From NCBI RefSeq assembly GCF_000409775.1, contig NZ_KE332391.1:1-58825 (forward strand): a DNA stretch of 58,825 bases. Direction: 5' to 3'. Positions within the stretch are counted from its first letter, which is position 1; every line of letters starts with the position of its first letter. The stretch is from Litchfieldella anticariensis FP35 = DSM 16096. Lineage in GTDB: Bacteria > Pseudomonadota > Gammaproteobacteria > Pseudomonadales > Halomonadaceae. The notes beneath the pieces were generated by a model that was not told where the DNA came from, did no database searches, and was given only the letters and a program-made list of their open reading frames with translations. Of this stretch, positions 13,897 through 21,655 are shown piece after piece. The position numbers and the translations under genes are program-made.

Positions 13897-16212
13897 ATGC
13901 AGCAACCGGATTCGCCGGTATTGCGAGACATTGTGCTGGTCGGTGGCGGCCATAGTCATGTCGGAGTGCTCAAGCGCTTTGCCATGCGCCCTGAGCCCGG
14001 CGTCAGGCTGACCCTGATTTGTCGCGATACCCACACGCCTTACTCCGGCATGTTGCCAGGCTATATCGCCGGTCATTACACCTTCGACGACGTGCACATC
14101 GACCTACGCCGGCTGGCGGAATTCGCCGGCGCGCGCTTCCTTGGCGACGAAGCGGTGGGAATCGATCATGCAGGGCAAAAAGTATTGTGCCGCTCACGTC
14201 CCCCAGTGCCCTATGATCGGCTGTCGATCAATATCGGTTCGACTCCCCGGGTTGGCCAGGTCGAGGGCGCGGGTGAGCATGCGGTACCAGTCAAACCGAT
14301 CCACCGCTTCAATAACCGCTGGCGAACGCTACTCGAGCGCGTCAAGCTCCATCCCGGCACCACGCGCATTGCGGTGGTCGGCGGTGGCGCGGGAGGTGTC
14401 GAGCTACTGCTGGCGATGCAATACCGATTACGCAAAGAACTTGCGGCCCAAGGGCGTAACCCGGAAGAGCTGGTCTTCCAGCTACTTACGCGCAGCACGC
14501 GAATTCTGCCGACCCATAATGCCCGCGTACGAGCCTATTTTGAGCGAGTCTTGAATCGCCGTGGCATCGCGATACACACCTCGACCGAAGTGACCAGCGT
14601 TGATGTGGGTCGTTTGTGCTGTGACCGAGGGCAGTGGCACGCAGCCGACGAGATCGTCTGGGTGACCGACGCTGGTGGCGCCGCCTGGTTGCGTGACACC
14701 CACCTGGCCCTTGATGAGGAAGGCTTCATCCTGGTCGATGCCAATCTTCGCTCGGTAAGCGATCCCAATATCTTCGCGGCTGGCGACATCGCCAACCAGG
14801 TCGATTATCCCCGCGAGAAGGCTGGGGTCTTCGCCGTCCGCCAGGGACGCCCGCTCGCCGACAACCTACGCGCTGCCGTCATCGGTCGACCTCTCAAGCC
14901 CTATCGCCCGCAAACGCGTTGGCTGGCGCTGATCAGCACTGGCGATCGCCATGCCGTCGCCTCACGCGGCGCCTTGTTCCTGGCCGGCGATTGGGTATGG
15001 CGTTGGAAGGACTGGATCGACCGACGCTTCATGGCCAAGTTCAATGAATTGCCCGGGATGAAGGAAAGCACGAACGGAAAACCAGACTCCGCAAGCCGGG
15101 TAACGCTGAACGACGAGGAGAGCGCGCAGGCAATCTCGGCGCTGGCCATGCGCTGCGGCGGCTGTGGTGCCAAGGTCGGCGCCTCGGTACTGTCACGAGC
15201 TCTGTCAACACTGACTCCCACCCCGCGCGATGAAGTTCTGGTCGGCCTGCATGCCCCGGACGATGCAGCGGTAGTACGCGTTCCACCGGGCAAGGCTCTG
15301 GTACATAGCGTGGATTTCTTCCGCGCCTTCATCGACGACCCTTATGTGTTCGGCAAGGTTGCCGCCAACCACGCCCTGGGCGATATCTTCGCCATGGGTG
15401 CCGAGGCACAGACCGCCACCGCCGTGGCCACAGTGCCCCAGGGGCTGGAAGCCAAGGTCGAGGATACCGTGTTCCAGATGATGAGCGGCGCGCTGGAAGT
15501 GCTCAACGAGGCCGATTGTAGCCTGGTCGGGGGACACACCGGCGAAGGCCGGGAGCTGGCACTGGGCTTCGCCGTCAACGGCTTGATCGAGGCCGATGGC
15601 GATACCGCACTGCGCAAGGGAGGCATGCGCCCCGGAGATGTACTCATCCTCACCAAGCCCATCGGTACCGGCACCCTGTTCGCTGCCCACGCCCGTTTGG
15701 CCGCTCGGGGTCGCTGGATCGACGCAGCACTCACATCGATGTGCCAGTCCAATCGCCTTGCTGCACAGTGCCTGCGCGAGCACGGCGCCACGGCTTGTAC
15801 CGACCTTACGGGTTTCGGGTTGCTAGGACATCTGATCGAGATGACCCGCCCTTCGAACGTCGACGCTGAACTCGACCTTGCCGCACTGCCGCTACTCGAG
15901 GGCGCCGAGGAAACTGTCGCTGCAGGAATCCTGAGCTCACTGCAACCGGCCAATGTGCGGTTGCGCCGGGCCCTGCGCGATCAGGCCCGCTGGGTCGATC
16001 ATCCGCGCTACCCGCTGCTGTTCGACCCCCAGACCGCAGGCGGCCTGCTGGCCAGTGTGCCAGCAGGTCACGCCACTGACTGCCTGAACGCCCTGCGGGC
16101 ATTGGGTTATACCAGGGCAACAATCATTGGCCGGGTGTATGAGGCAAGCAAGGCGCTGGAACCCATCGCGCTTACATCATCCGTCATTGGGCAAGCCGTT
16201 CTCGACAGTTGA
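13897..16212 (+). CDS. senC: Selenophosphate synthetase (SenC/SelD) fused to an N-terminal NADH dehydrogenase-like domain
   Basis: A two-domain protein of 771 residues from the ATG at 13897. Residues 1 to about 385 form a two-dinucleotide-binding flavoprotein of the NDH-2 type: DIVLVGGGHSHVGVL, a second nucleotide motif IAVVGGGAGGVELL, and NIFAAGDIA for FAD. From about residue 415 the SelD domain follows: CGGCGAKVG holds the catalytic Cys and Lys, then DDAAVV, HSVDFF, ANHALGDIFAMGA and LVGGHTGEG. SelD makes selenophosphate from selenide and ATP. The flavin domain could deliver reduced selenium, but that is inference. Such fusions are known in cyanobacteria and some proteobacteria. With SenB- and SenA-like neighbours it fits SenC of selenoneine synthesis. 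Its last 29 bp overlap the end of the convergent senB. Confidence 0.85.
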   Translation: MQQPDSPVLRDIVLVGGGHSHVGVLKRFAMRPEPGVRLTLICRDTHTPYSGMLPGYIAGHYTFDDVHIDLRRLAEFAGARFLGDEAVGIDHAGQKVLCRSRPPVPYDRLSINIGSTPRVGQVEGAGEHAVPVKPIHRFNNRWRTLLERVKLHPGTTRIAVVGGGAGGVELLLAMQYRLRKELAAQGRNPEELVFQLLTRSTRILPTHNARVRAYFERVLNRRGIAIHTSTEVTSVDVGRLCCDRGQWHAADEIVWVTDAGGAAWLRDTHLALDEEGFILVDANLRSVSDPNIFAAGDIANQVDYPREKAGVFAVRQGRPLADNLRAAVIGRPLKPYRPQTRWLALISTGDRHAVASRGALFLAGDWVWRWKDWIDRRFMAKFNELPGMKESTNGKPDSASRVTLNDEESAQAISALAMRCGGCGAKVGASVLSRALSTLTPTPRDEVLVGLHAPDDAAVVRVPPGKALVHSVDFFRAFIDDPYVFGKVAANHALGDIFAMGAEAQTATAVATVPQGLEAKVEDTVFQMMSGALEVLNEADCSLVGGHTGEGRELALGFAVNGLIEADGDTALRKGGMRPGDVLILTKPIGTGTLFAAHARLAARGRWIDAALTSMCQSNRLAAQCLREHGATACTDLTGFGLLGHLIEMTRPSNVDAELDLAALPLLEGAEETVAAGILSSLQPANVRLRRALRDQARWVDHPRYPLLFDPQTAGGLLASVPAGHATDCLNALRALGYTRATIIGRVYEASKALEPIALTSSVIGQAVLDS

Positions 16213-17194
16213 GCCCACAGGCAGCGATGACACGCGCCAGGGCATCACGCTCGGCCTCGGGTCGAAATGCGGTAGCGCGTGCTACTACCCGTTCGCGCAG
16301 AGCGGCAACGAAGGCTGGGTCACGCTCGGCACGCAACAGACGGCGGCGCAGTGCCTCGGTATCGGCCACCGGGAAGTAGCCTGGGTAGTCGTCGCCCAAT
16401 AACCCCCGGTTTCCAGAGATATCCGAGGCAATGACAGGCAAGCCGGCCACGCAGGCTTCGCTGACCACATTGGCACCGCCTTCCATCCGCGAACTGATCA
16501 CCATCAGCCGCGCCCGCGCCATCCATTGACGCACCCGCCAGTGAGGTTGGTCGCCATTCCACTGGTAGCGGGGGTTGCATGCCATCTCCTCATGCGCCGC
16601 ATTCGCCCACTCGACGCTGTAGGCCCGGCCCAATTGCACCACGCGCAACCGCGAGTCGGAAGGCAGGTCGCGCACGGCCAATGCCGTTCGTAGCGAGTCC
16701 TTCTCCTCGCGCAGATGGCCGGCGACCAGAATATTGAAATGCCGTCTGCCAGGTCTTGGGGCACCTGGTGGCAATGGCAACGCTGACTGCAGCACCGTAT
16801 GCAGTTGTGTATGAAAGCGTGATGGAATGTCGTCGGCGATAGCGGTATGCAAGCCAATCAAGGCAGAAGCCTGCTCCAGACTGTCGAGGAATACCGCAGG
16901 GTGACTATGCTGAAAGCGATAAACGTCGGTGCCGGTCAGGACCACGATCAACGGACACTGGGGAAGGACTTGCCGACTGGCTAGAATGGCTGCGTGGCTG
17001 CGCCACGCATGCAGAGCGATCACCAGGTCCGGAGGCGAATTCGCCTGGTGTGGTTGCCGGAAGTCTTCGTCCGGTGCCACAAGCTGCACACGACAACCCA
17101 ACTCCCTCAGCAACCCTGCCCAACGTGTTGCCGTGGCCCGATTGCCGGCTCTTGAGCCTCGACCGGCAGGGGTGATCAACGCTACCTTCAGCAC
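16184..17194 (-). CDS. senB: Selenosugar synthase SenB (TIGR04348-type glycosyltransferase)
   Basis: The 336-residue protein starts with GTG at 17194, preceded by GAGGA, and begins VLKVALITPAGRGSRAGNRA. This start and the later LVAGHLREEKD, VVQLG and SSRMEGGANVVSEA are those of the glycosyltransferase group formerly called TIGR04348, now identified as SenB, which couples selenophosphate to UDP-GlcNAc (or UDP-glucose) to make a selenosugar. It has the GT-B C-terminal nucleotide-sugar region (SEACVAGLPVIASDISGNRGLLG). It is transcribed against its partners: tail-to-tail overlap with senC and a 24-bp divergent gap to senA. Gene family call is strong; the exact sugar donor is taken from published work. 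Confidence 0.85.
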   Translation of the reverse strand: MLKVALITPAGRGSRAGNRATATRWAGLLRELGCRVQLVAPDEDFRQPHQANSPPDLVIALHAWRSHAAILASRQVLPQCPLIVVLTGTDVYRFQHSHPAVFLDSLEQASALIGLHTAIADDIPSRFHTQLHTVLQSALPLPPGAPRPGRRHFNILVAGHLREEKDSLRTALAVRDLPSDSRLRVVQLGRAYSVEWANAAHEEMACNPRYQWNGDQPHWRVRQWMARARLMVISSRMEGGANVVSEACVAGLPVIASDISGNRGLLGDDYPGYFPVADTEALRRRLLRAERDPAFVAALRERVVARATAFRPEAERDALARVIAACGLNCRERLAQ

Positions 17195-17218
17195 AGTCCA
17201 TTCCTCGATGAGGTCGGC
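17195..17218. promoter_or_regulatory. 24-bp divergent gap between senB and senA with mirrored ribosome binding sites
   Basis: Only 24 bp separate the senB GTG (reverse) and the senA ATG (forward). The core CCTCGATGAGG is a palindrome that supplies GAGG as the ribosome binding site on both strands. There is no room for a promoter, so each gene must be transcribed from within or beyond the other, giving overlapping antisense transcripts. Confidence 0.7.
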
Positions 17219-18550
17219 ATGATCGAGATACCAGCAACACCACTGCAATCCGCCGACGACCTGGCAGCGATGCTAGTCGACGCCCGCGCACGCAGTCTTG
17301 CCTTGATGCAGGACATCTTGGAGTCGCGCCAGTTGGGCCCCCGCCTGGCGATCGTCAACCCACCGTTGTGGGAATTGGGCCACGTGGGTTTTTTCCACGA
17401 CCATTTCGCCTTGCGTGGCCTTTATGGCCTGCCCGATTATCAGTTGGATGGTGCCGAACGATTGTACGATTCCAGCAGCATCGCCCATGATGCGCGTTGG
17501 ACGCTACCCCTCCCATCTCTGGATGAGACTCTGGACTATCTGGCACGCGTACAACAGGCGATGCTCGAGCGCCTGCCCAATGGCAAGGCAAGTTCCGCCC
17601 AGAGCTATGTCTATCAACTCACCAGCCTGCACGAGGACATGCACGGCGAAGCCTTTGTCTACACCCGTCAGACGCTGGGCGATCCGCCGCCGGCGCTCGG
17701 CCCACCGTCCTCCCCAGCCGAACCGACGGGGCCCTTGCCTGGCGATGTCGCCGTGCCGGGAGGATGGCACCGGCTGGGTTCGGGCGAGAACGAGGTGGCG
17801 TTCCGTTTCGATAACGAAAAGCCCCCTATGGAGGTCGAGGTGCCCCCCTTCTCCATCGCTCGTGCGCCGGTGACCAATGCTGAGTTCGCCGCCTTCGTCG
17901 ATGACCGTGGCTATGAGCGGCGCGAACTATGGAGCGACGCTGGCTGGCGGTGGCGGGAAGAGCAGGATCGGCAAGCCCCTGTCTACTGGCGCAGGGGAGC
18001 CGATGGACAAGGTTGGGAGGAACGCTATTTCGACTGCTGGCGGGCACTGTCGCCCCACCAGCCGGTGGCGCATGTCAATTGGTACGAAGCCGATGCCTGG
18101 TGCCGCTGGGCAGGTCGCCGTCTACCCAGCGAAGCCGAATGGGAGGTCGCGGCGAGTCGGACGCCAAGCCCCGATGGCCGCTCCCTGGCACCAGGCAAGC
18201 GACGCTTTCCGTGGGGCGTGACGCCACCTGATACGCGTCAGGCCAACCTGGACGGTTCGCGCCTGGACCGGGTCGACGTCGCCGCCTTTCCCATCGGTGA
18301 CAGCGCCTTTGGCTGCCGGCAGATGCTAGGCAACGTCTGGGAATGGACAGCATCGACTTTCGCCCCCTTCCCTGGCTTCAAGCCCGACCTCTACCGCGAC
18401 TACTCGGCTCCCTGGTTCAAGGAGGGGCGCTACGTGCTGCGCGGCGGTGCCTGGGCCACCAGGGGTCGGTTGATCCACAATGCCTATCGCAACTTCTTCA
18501 CTCCCGAACGCCAGGATATTCTTGCAGGTTTTCGTACCTGCGCACCGTAA
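17219..18550 (+). CDS. senA: Selenoneine synthase SenA (EgtB-like non-haem iron enzyme)
   Basis: The 443-residue protein has the EgtB architecture: an N-terminal DinB-like helical domain and a C-terminal formylglycine-generating-enzyme (FGE) domain. The iron-binding His set is visible: H55 (WELGHVGFF) and the HX3HXE motif H138-EDM-H142-G-E144. The FGE half shows PPMEVEVPPFSIARAPVTNAEF split by position, RLPSEAEWEVA, LGNVWEWTAS and the late RNFFTPERQDILAGFRTC. EgtB joins cysteine compounds to hercynine; SenA is the paralogue that joins a selenosugar to hercynine to make selenoneine. Position next to SenB, SelD and EgtD makes SenA the better call than EgtB. Three transporter genes follow on the same strand. 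Confidence 0.85.
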   Translation: MIEIPATPLQSADDLAAMLVDARARSLALMQDILESRQLGPRLAIVNPPLWELGHVGFFHDHFALRGLYGLPDYQLDGAERLYDSSSIAHDARWTLPLPSLDETLDYLARVQQAMLERLPNGKASSAQSYVYQLTSLHEDMHGEAFVYTRQTLGDPPPALGPPSSPAEPTGPLPGDVAVPGGWHRLGSGENEVAFRFDNEKPPMEVEVPPFSIARAPVTNAEFAAFVDDRGYERRELWSDAGWRWREEQDRQAPVYWRRGADGQGWEERYFDCWRALSPHQPVAHVNWYEADAWCRWAGRRLPSEAEWEVAASRTPSPDGRSLAPGKRRFPWGVTPPDTRQANLDGSRLDRVDVAAFPIGDSAFGCRQMLGNVWEWTASTFAPFPGFKPDLYRDYSAPWFKEGRYVLRGGAWATRGRLIHNAYRNFFTPERQDILAGFRTCAP

Positions 18551-18614
18551 AGCAAGAAAGAGTACGGAAATTTCAGTACCCTATGACGACGATTCGATTG
18601 GACAAGGACTCCCC

Positions 18615-19469
18615 ATGATCAAAGGTTTGATGCTCGCTTTTGCAGTGTTACTGGCCCCCTCCCTGGCCAGCGCCGAGACCTTCGTGTTCACCGCCATCCC
18701 CGACGAAGATGAAACCCGCCTGCAGCAACGCTTCCAGAAAGTTGCCGACTATCTCGCCGAAGAACTGGAGGTGGACGTACGCTTCGTGCCGGTGAAGTCC
18801 TACGCTGCCGCCGTGACGGCATTCCGCAACAACCAGGTGCAACTGGCTTGGTTCGGTGGTCTGTCCGGCGTACAGGCCCGCGAACACGTGCCAGGCTCCC
18901 GAGCCCTGGCTCAAGGCGTCGAAGATGCTGAATTCGTGACCTACTTCATCGCCCACGAAAGCACCGGCCTGCAAGAGGGGGAAGGTCTCAGCGACGCCAT
19001 GCGCGACATGACCTTCACCTTTGGCTCCAAGGGCTCGACCTCAGGACGCCTGATGCCTGAATACTACCTTCGAGAGCACTTCGGCGAAGCGCCCGAGGAA
19101 ACCTTCTCGCGCGTCGGCTTCAGCGGCAATCACAGCCGTACCGCCTCGCTGGTTGCCTCCGGGGCTTACCAGTTGGGAGCCCTCAACTACACCGTGTGGG
19201 AAAACGAAGTCGCCGCTGGCAACATCGACACCGATCGGGTGAACGTGGTCTGGGAGACGCCTCAGTATCCGGACTATCAGTGGACCATCCGCGGCGACGT
19301 CGACGAGCGTTTCGGTGACGGCTTCGCCGATCGTGTCCAACAGGCCCTGCTCGATATGGACGACCCCGAGCTTTTGGACAGTTTCCCGCGCTCCGGCTTC
19401 ATCCCGGCCAGCAATGACGACTATGCGGTGATCCGCGAAGTCGGCCAGGAACTGGGGCTACTCGACTGA
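18615..19469 (+). CDS. PhnD-like ABC transporter substrate-binding protein, putative selenium oxyanion uptake
   Basis: The 284-residue binding protein has a signal peptide cleaved near ASA|E (residue 20) and the PhnD/phosphate-phosphonate fold pattern: FTAIPDEDETRLQQRF, VKSYAAAVTAFRNNQVQLAWFGG and TFTFGSKGSTSGRLMPEYYL. It is the first of three transporter genes 64 bp behind senA. Close relatives are annotated as putative selenate ABC transporter binding proteins because of their association with selenium genes. No phosphonate-degradation gene is nearby. I infer uptake of selenate or selenite to supply SenC; phosphonate or phosphite remain alternatives. Confidence 0.75.
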   Translation: MIKGLMLAFAVLLAPSLASAETFVFTAIPDEDETRLQQRFQKVADYLAEELEVDVRFVPVKSYAAAVTAFRNNQVQLAWFGGLSGVQAREHVPGSRALAQGVEDAEFVTYFIAHESTGLQEGEGLSDAMRDMTFTFGSKGSTSGRLMPEYYLREHFGEAPEETFSRVGFSGNHSRTASLVASGAYQLGALNYTVWENEVAAGNIDTDRVNVVWETPQYPDYQWTIRGDVDERFGDGFADRVQQALLDMDDPELLDSFPRSGFIPASNDDYAVIREVGQELGLLD

Positions 19470-20122
19470 TGAGCGCCTTGGCCCTGCGCGACGCCGTCGC
19501 TGAATACGGCACTATCCGTGTTCTCGGTCCACTTAGCCTGACGCTGGCCGTCGGCGAGCATGTCGCGTTGGTGGGCAAGAGCGGTGCCGGCAAGTCGACT
19601 CTGCTATCGGTGATGTTCGACCGCTGGCGCGATCGGGGCCCCGCGCTGATGCCACAGGACCTGGGCCTGGTGCCTACCCTTTCAGTTTTCCATAACGTCT
19701 ACATGGGCGGGCTATCCCGCCACCATGGTTGGTACAACCTGGTGACACTAGCTCGCCCCTTCAGGCGCGATGTCCACGCCATCATGCCATTGCTGGAGCA
19801 CCTGGACATCGCCGACAAGTGCTGGACACCCGTTGGCGAGCTTTCCGGCGGGGAACGTCAACGGGTGGCTGCGGCCCGGGCCATCCATCAGGGCGGCAAT
19901 CTGCTGTTAGCCGACGAGCCGGTGTCGGCGCTCGATGGCCCCCTTGCCGAACAGCTCATGGCGGCGCTGACCACGGCCTACCCCACGGCCGTGCTGGCCA
20001 TGCACGATGTCGAACTGGCACTGCGCTTCACCGACCGAGTGGTCGGTATCGCCGATGGCTGCATTGCCCTGGATGAGCCCAGCCTCCGGCTCAGTGCCCA
20101 AGATCTGCTGCCACTGTATTGA
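19469..20122 (+). CDS. ABC transporter ATP-binding protein, PhnC-like
   Basis: The 217-residue ATPase has Walker A GKSGAGKST (residues 36-44), the ABC signature LSGGERQRV, Walker B LLLADEP and the switch His in LAMHDVEL. It is somewhat shorter than typical PhnC (about 250-260). Its ATG overlaps the stop codon of the binding protein gene (TGATG), and the permease follows at once, so the three form one operon with senA. It energises the putative selenium transporter. Confidence 0.9.
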   Translation: MSALALRDAVAEYGTIRVLGPLSLTLAVGEHVALVGKSGAGKSTLLSVMFDRWRDRGPALMPQDLGLVPTLSVFHNVYMGGLSRHHGWYNLVTLARPFRRDVHAIMPLLEHLDIADKCWTPVGELSGGERQRVAAARAIHQGGNLLLADEPVSALDGPLAEQLMAALTTAYPTAVLAMHDVELALRFTDRVVGIADGCIALDEPSLRLSAQDLLPLY

Positions 20123-20136
20123 ACGGGACTGTCTTC

Positions 20137-21609
20137 ATGTGGCAATCCGCAACGGTCCGCACCAGCCTGGGCTTCATCGCCCTAGCCATCGCTTGTGCCT
20201 TCTTCGCCGACTTCCAGATCAGTACCCAGGCCCCCTGGCAGGAACTGGGGCGACTGATGCTGGGCCTGGTGATGCCCGACTTCCTGGCGGTGGACTTCCT
20301 GGGCGAAGCTCTGCTGCGTACGCTGGCCTTCGCCTTCGTCGGTGTAGGGCTGGGGGCCTTTACCGGTCTGCTACTGGCGCTGGTATTTCACAGCGCCTGG
20401 GTACGTACCGGTTGCGCATTCGTTCGCGCCATTCATGAACTGTTCTGGGCACTGATCTTCTTGCAGTTCTTCGGCTTGCATCCGCTAACCGGCGTGTTGG
20501 CCATCGCCATTCCCTATGCGGGTATCTTCGCCAAGGTCTATGCCGAGATTCTGGACGAAACCGACCCTCAGCCCGCCAGGGTGCTACCTCAAGGCAGTGG
20601 ACGAGTTTCGGGATTGGCCTTCACACGGCTCAGTCAAGCCTGGCCTCACCTGGTCAACTACACCTCCTATCGCCTGGAGTGCGGTTTGCGCTCCAGCGCT
20701 GTACTAGGCTTCGTCGGCATGCCAACACTTGGCTACTACCTGGAATCCGCCTTTGCCCAGGGGCTTTACGGCTCTGTGGGTGCCTTGCTGATCCTGTTCT
20801 ATGTACTGATCGCCACGCTCAAGCTGTGGGTACGGCCACGCCTGCTACCCTTCTACCTGCTAGCTGCGCCGTTCCTGCTCGGCAGTGGTCTGCCGATCGT
20901 GTGGAGCAACGTGTCGCGTTTCTTCACTCAGGACATCGTGCCCACTCCACTACGCAACGGCGAGGGAATCAGCGGCCTGATGACCTGGCTGCTGGACCTG
21001 ATGACCACCCAGGCACTGCCGGGGATCTGGAACACCCTGCTGCTGACCCAGATCGCCCTGGTGATTACCGGAACACTGGCCATGATGCTGTTCCCACTGA
21101 TCTCGCGCCACTTCACCGGACGTATCAGTGGCACCCTCGGCCACGTGGCGCTGGTGGTAATGCGTTCGACCCCCGAATACCTGCTCGCTTTCATCCTGCT
21201 ACAACTCTGGGGCCCGTCTATGTTGCCAGCGGTGGTGGCGCTGGCACTACACAATGGCGGCATCATCGCCCACCTCGTCGGCCAGCGCAGCAATCAACTG
21301 ACGCTACGCCAAGATGCCCCACGAGGGCTCGACCGCTATGCCTACGAGGTCGCACCACGCGTCTATGGCCCCTTCCTGGCACTGCTGTTCTACCGCTGGG
21401 AGATCATCATGCGCGAGACTGCCATTCTCGGTATCCTCGGCATCGCTACCCTCGGCTTCTACGTCGACAGCGCCATCCAGGAGATCCGCTTCGACCGCGC
21501 CCTGGTACTGATCCTAATTACCGCATTACTCAACATCGGCGTCGATATCCTCGCCCGGCGCCTGCGCTCTCGCTTGCGACTACGGCATACCGCGACCAGC
21601 GAGCCGTAA
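20137..21609 (+). CDS. ABC transporter permease, tandem PhnE-like fusion
   Basis: This 490-residue membrane protein contains two binding-protein-dependent permease units in one chain: the first covers about residues 55-235 (GVLAIAIPYAGIFAKVYAEI and the following LGYYLE), the second about 285-480 (LALHNGGIIAHLVGQ, then ETAILGILGIATLGFYVDSA). Each holds the EAA-type cytoplasmic loop. Usual PhnE proteins have a single unit of about 260-280 residues. The frame opens with TTG at 20119, but the ATG at 20137 is the better start. It completes the transporter behind senA. There is no clear terminator in the 46 bp before the convergent ilvD. Confidence 0.85.
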   Translation: MWQSATVRTSLGFIALAIACAFFADFQISTQAPWQELGRLMLGLVMPDFLAVDFLGEALLRTLAFAFVGVGLGAFTGLLLALVFHSAWVRTGCAFVRAIHELFWALIFLQFFGLHPLTGVLAIAIPYAGIFAKVYAEILDETDPQPARVLPQGSGRVSGLAFTRLSQAWPHLVNYTSYRLECGLRSSAVLGFVGMPTLGYYLESAFAQGLYGSVGALLILFYVLIATLKLWVRPRLLPFYLLAAPFLLGSGLPIVWSNVSRFFTQDIVPTPLRNGEGISGLMTWLLDLMTTQALPGIWNTLLLTQIALVITGTLAMMLFPLISRHFTGRISGTLGHVALVVMRSTPEYLLAFILLQLWGPSMLPAVVALALHNGGIIAHLVGQRSNQLTLRQDAPRGLDRYAYEVAPRVYGPFLALLFYRWEIIMRETAILGILGIATLGFYVDSAIQEIRFDRALVLILITALLNIGVDILARRLRSRLRLRHTATSEP

Positions 21610-21655
21610 TGCAGTCTTTCGTGGGCCAGTTCGAGTACTAGCGGGTGTCTTTTGA

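Noticed and set aside
17219-18550. EgtB of ergothioneine synthesis
   Set aside because: The fold and iron ligands are shared, but the SenB- and SelD-type neighbours favour SenA. Without an alignment I cannot exclude EgtB fully.
18615-21609. Phosphonate (Phn) transporter
   Set aside because: No phosphonate-degrading genes nearby, the permease is a tandem fusion, and the operon continues from senA.
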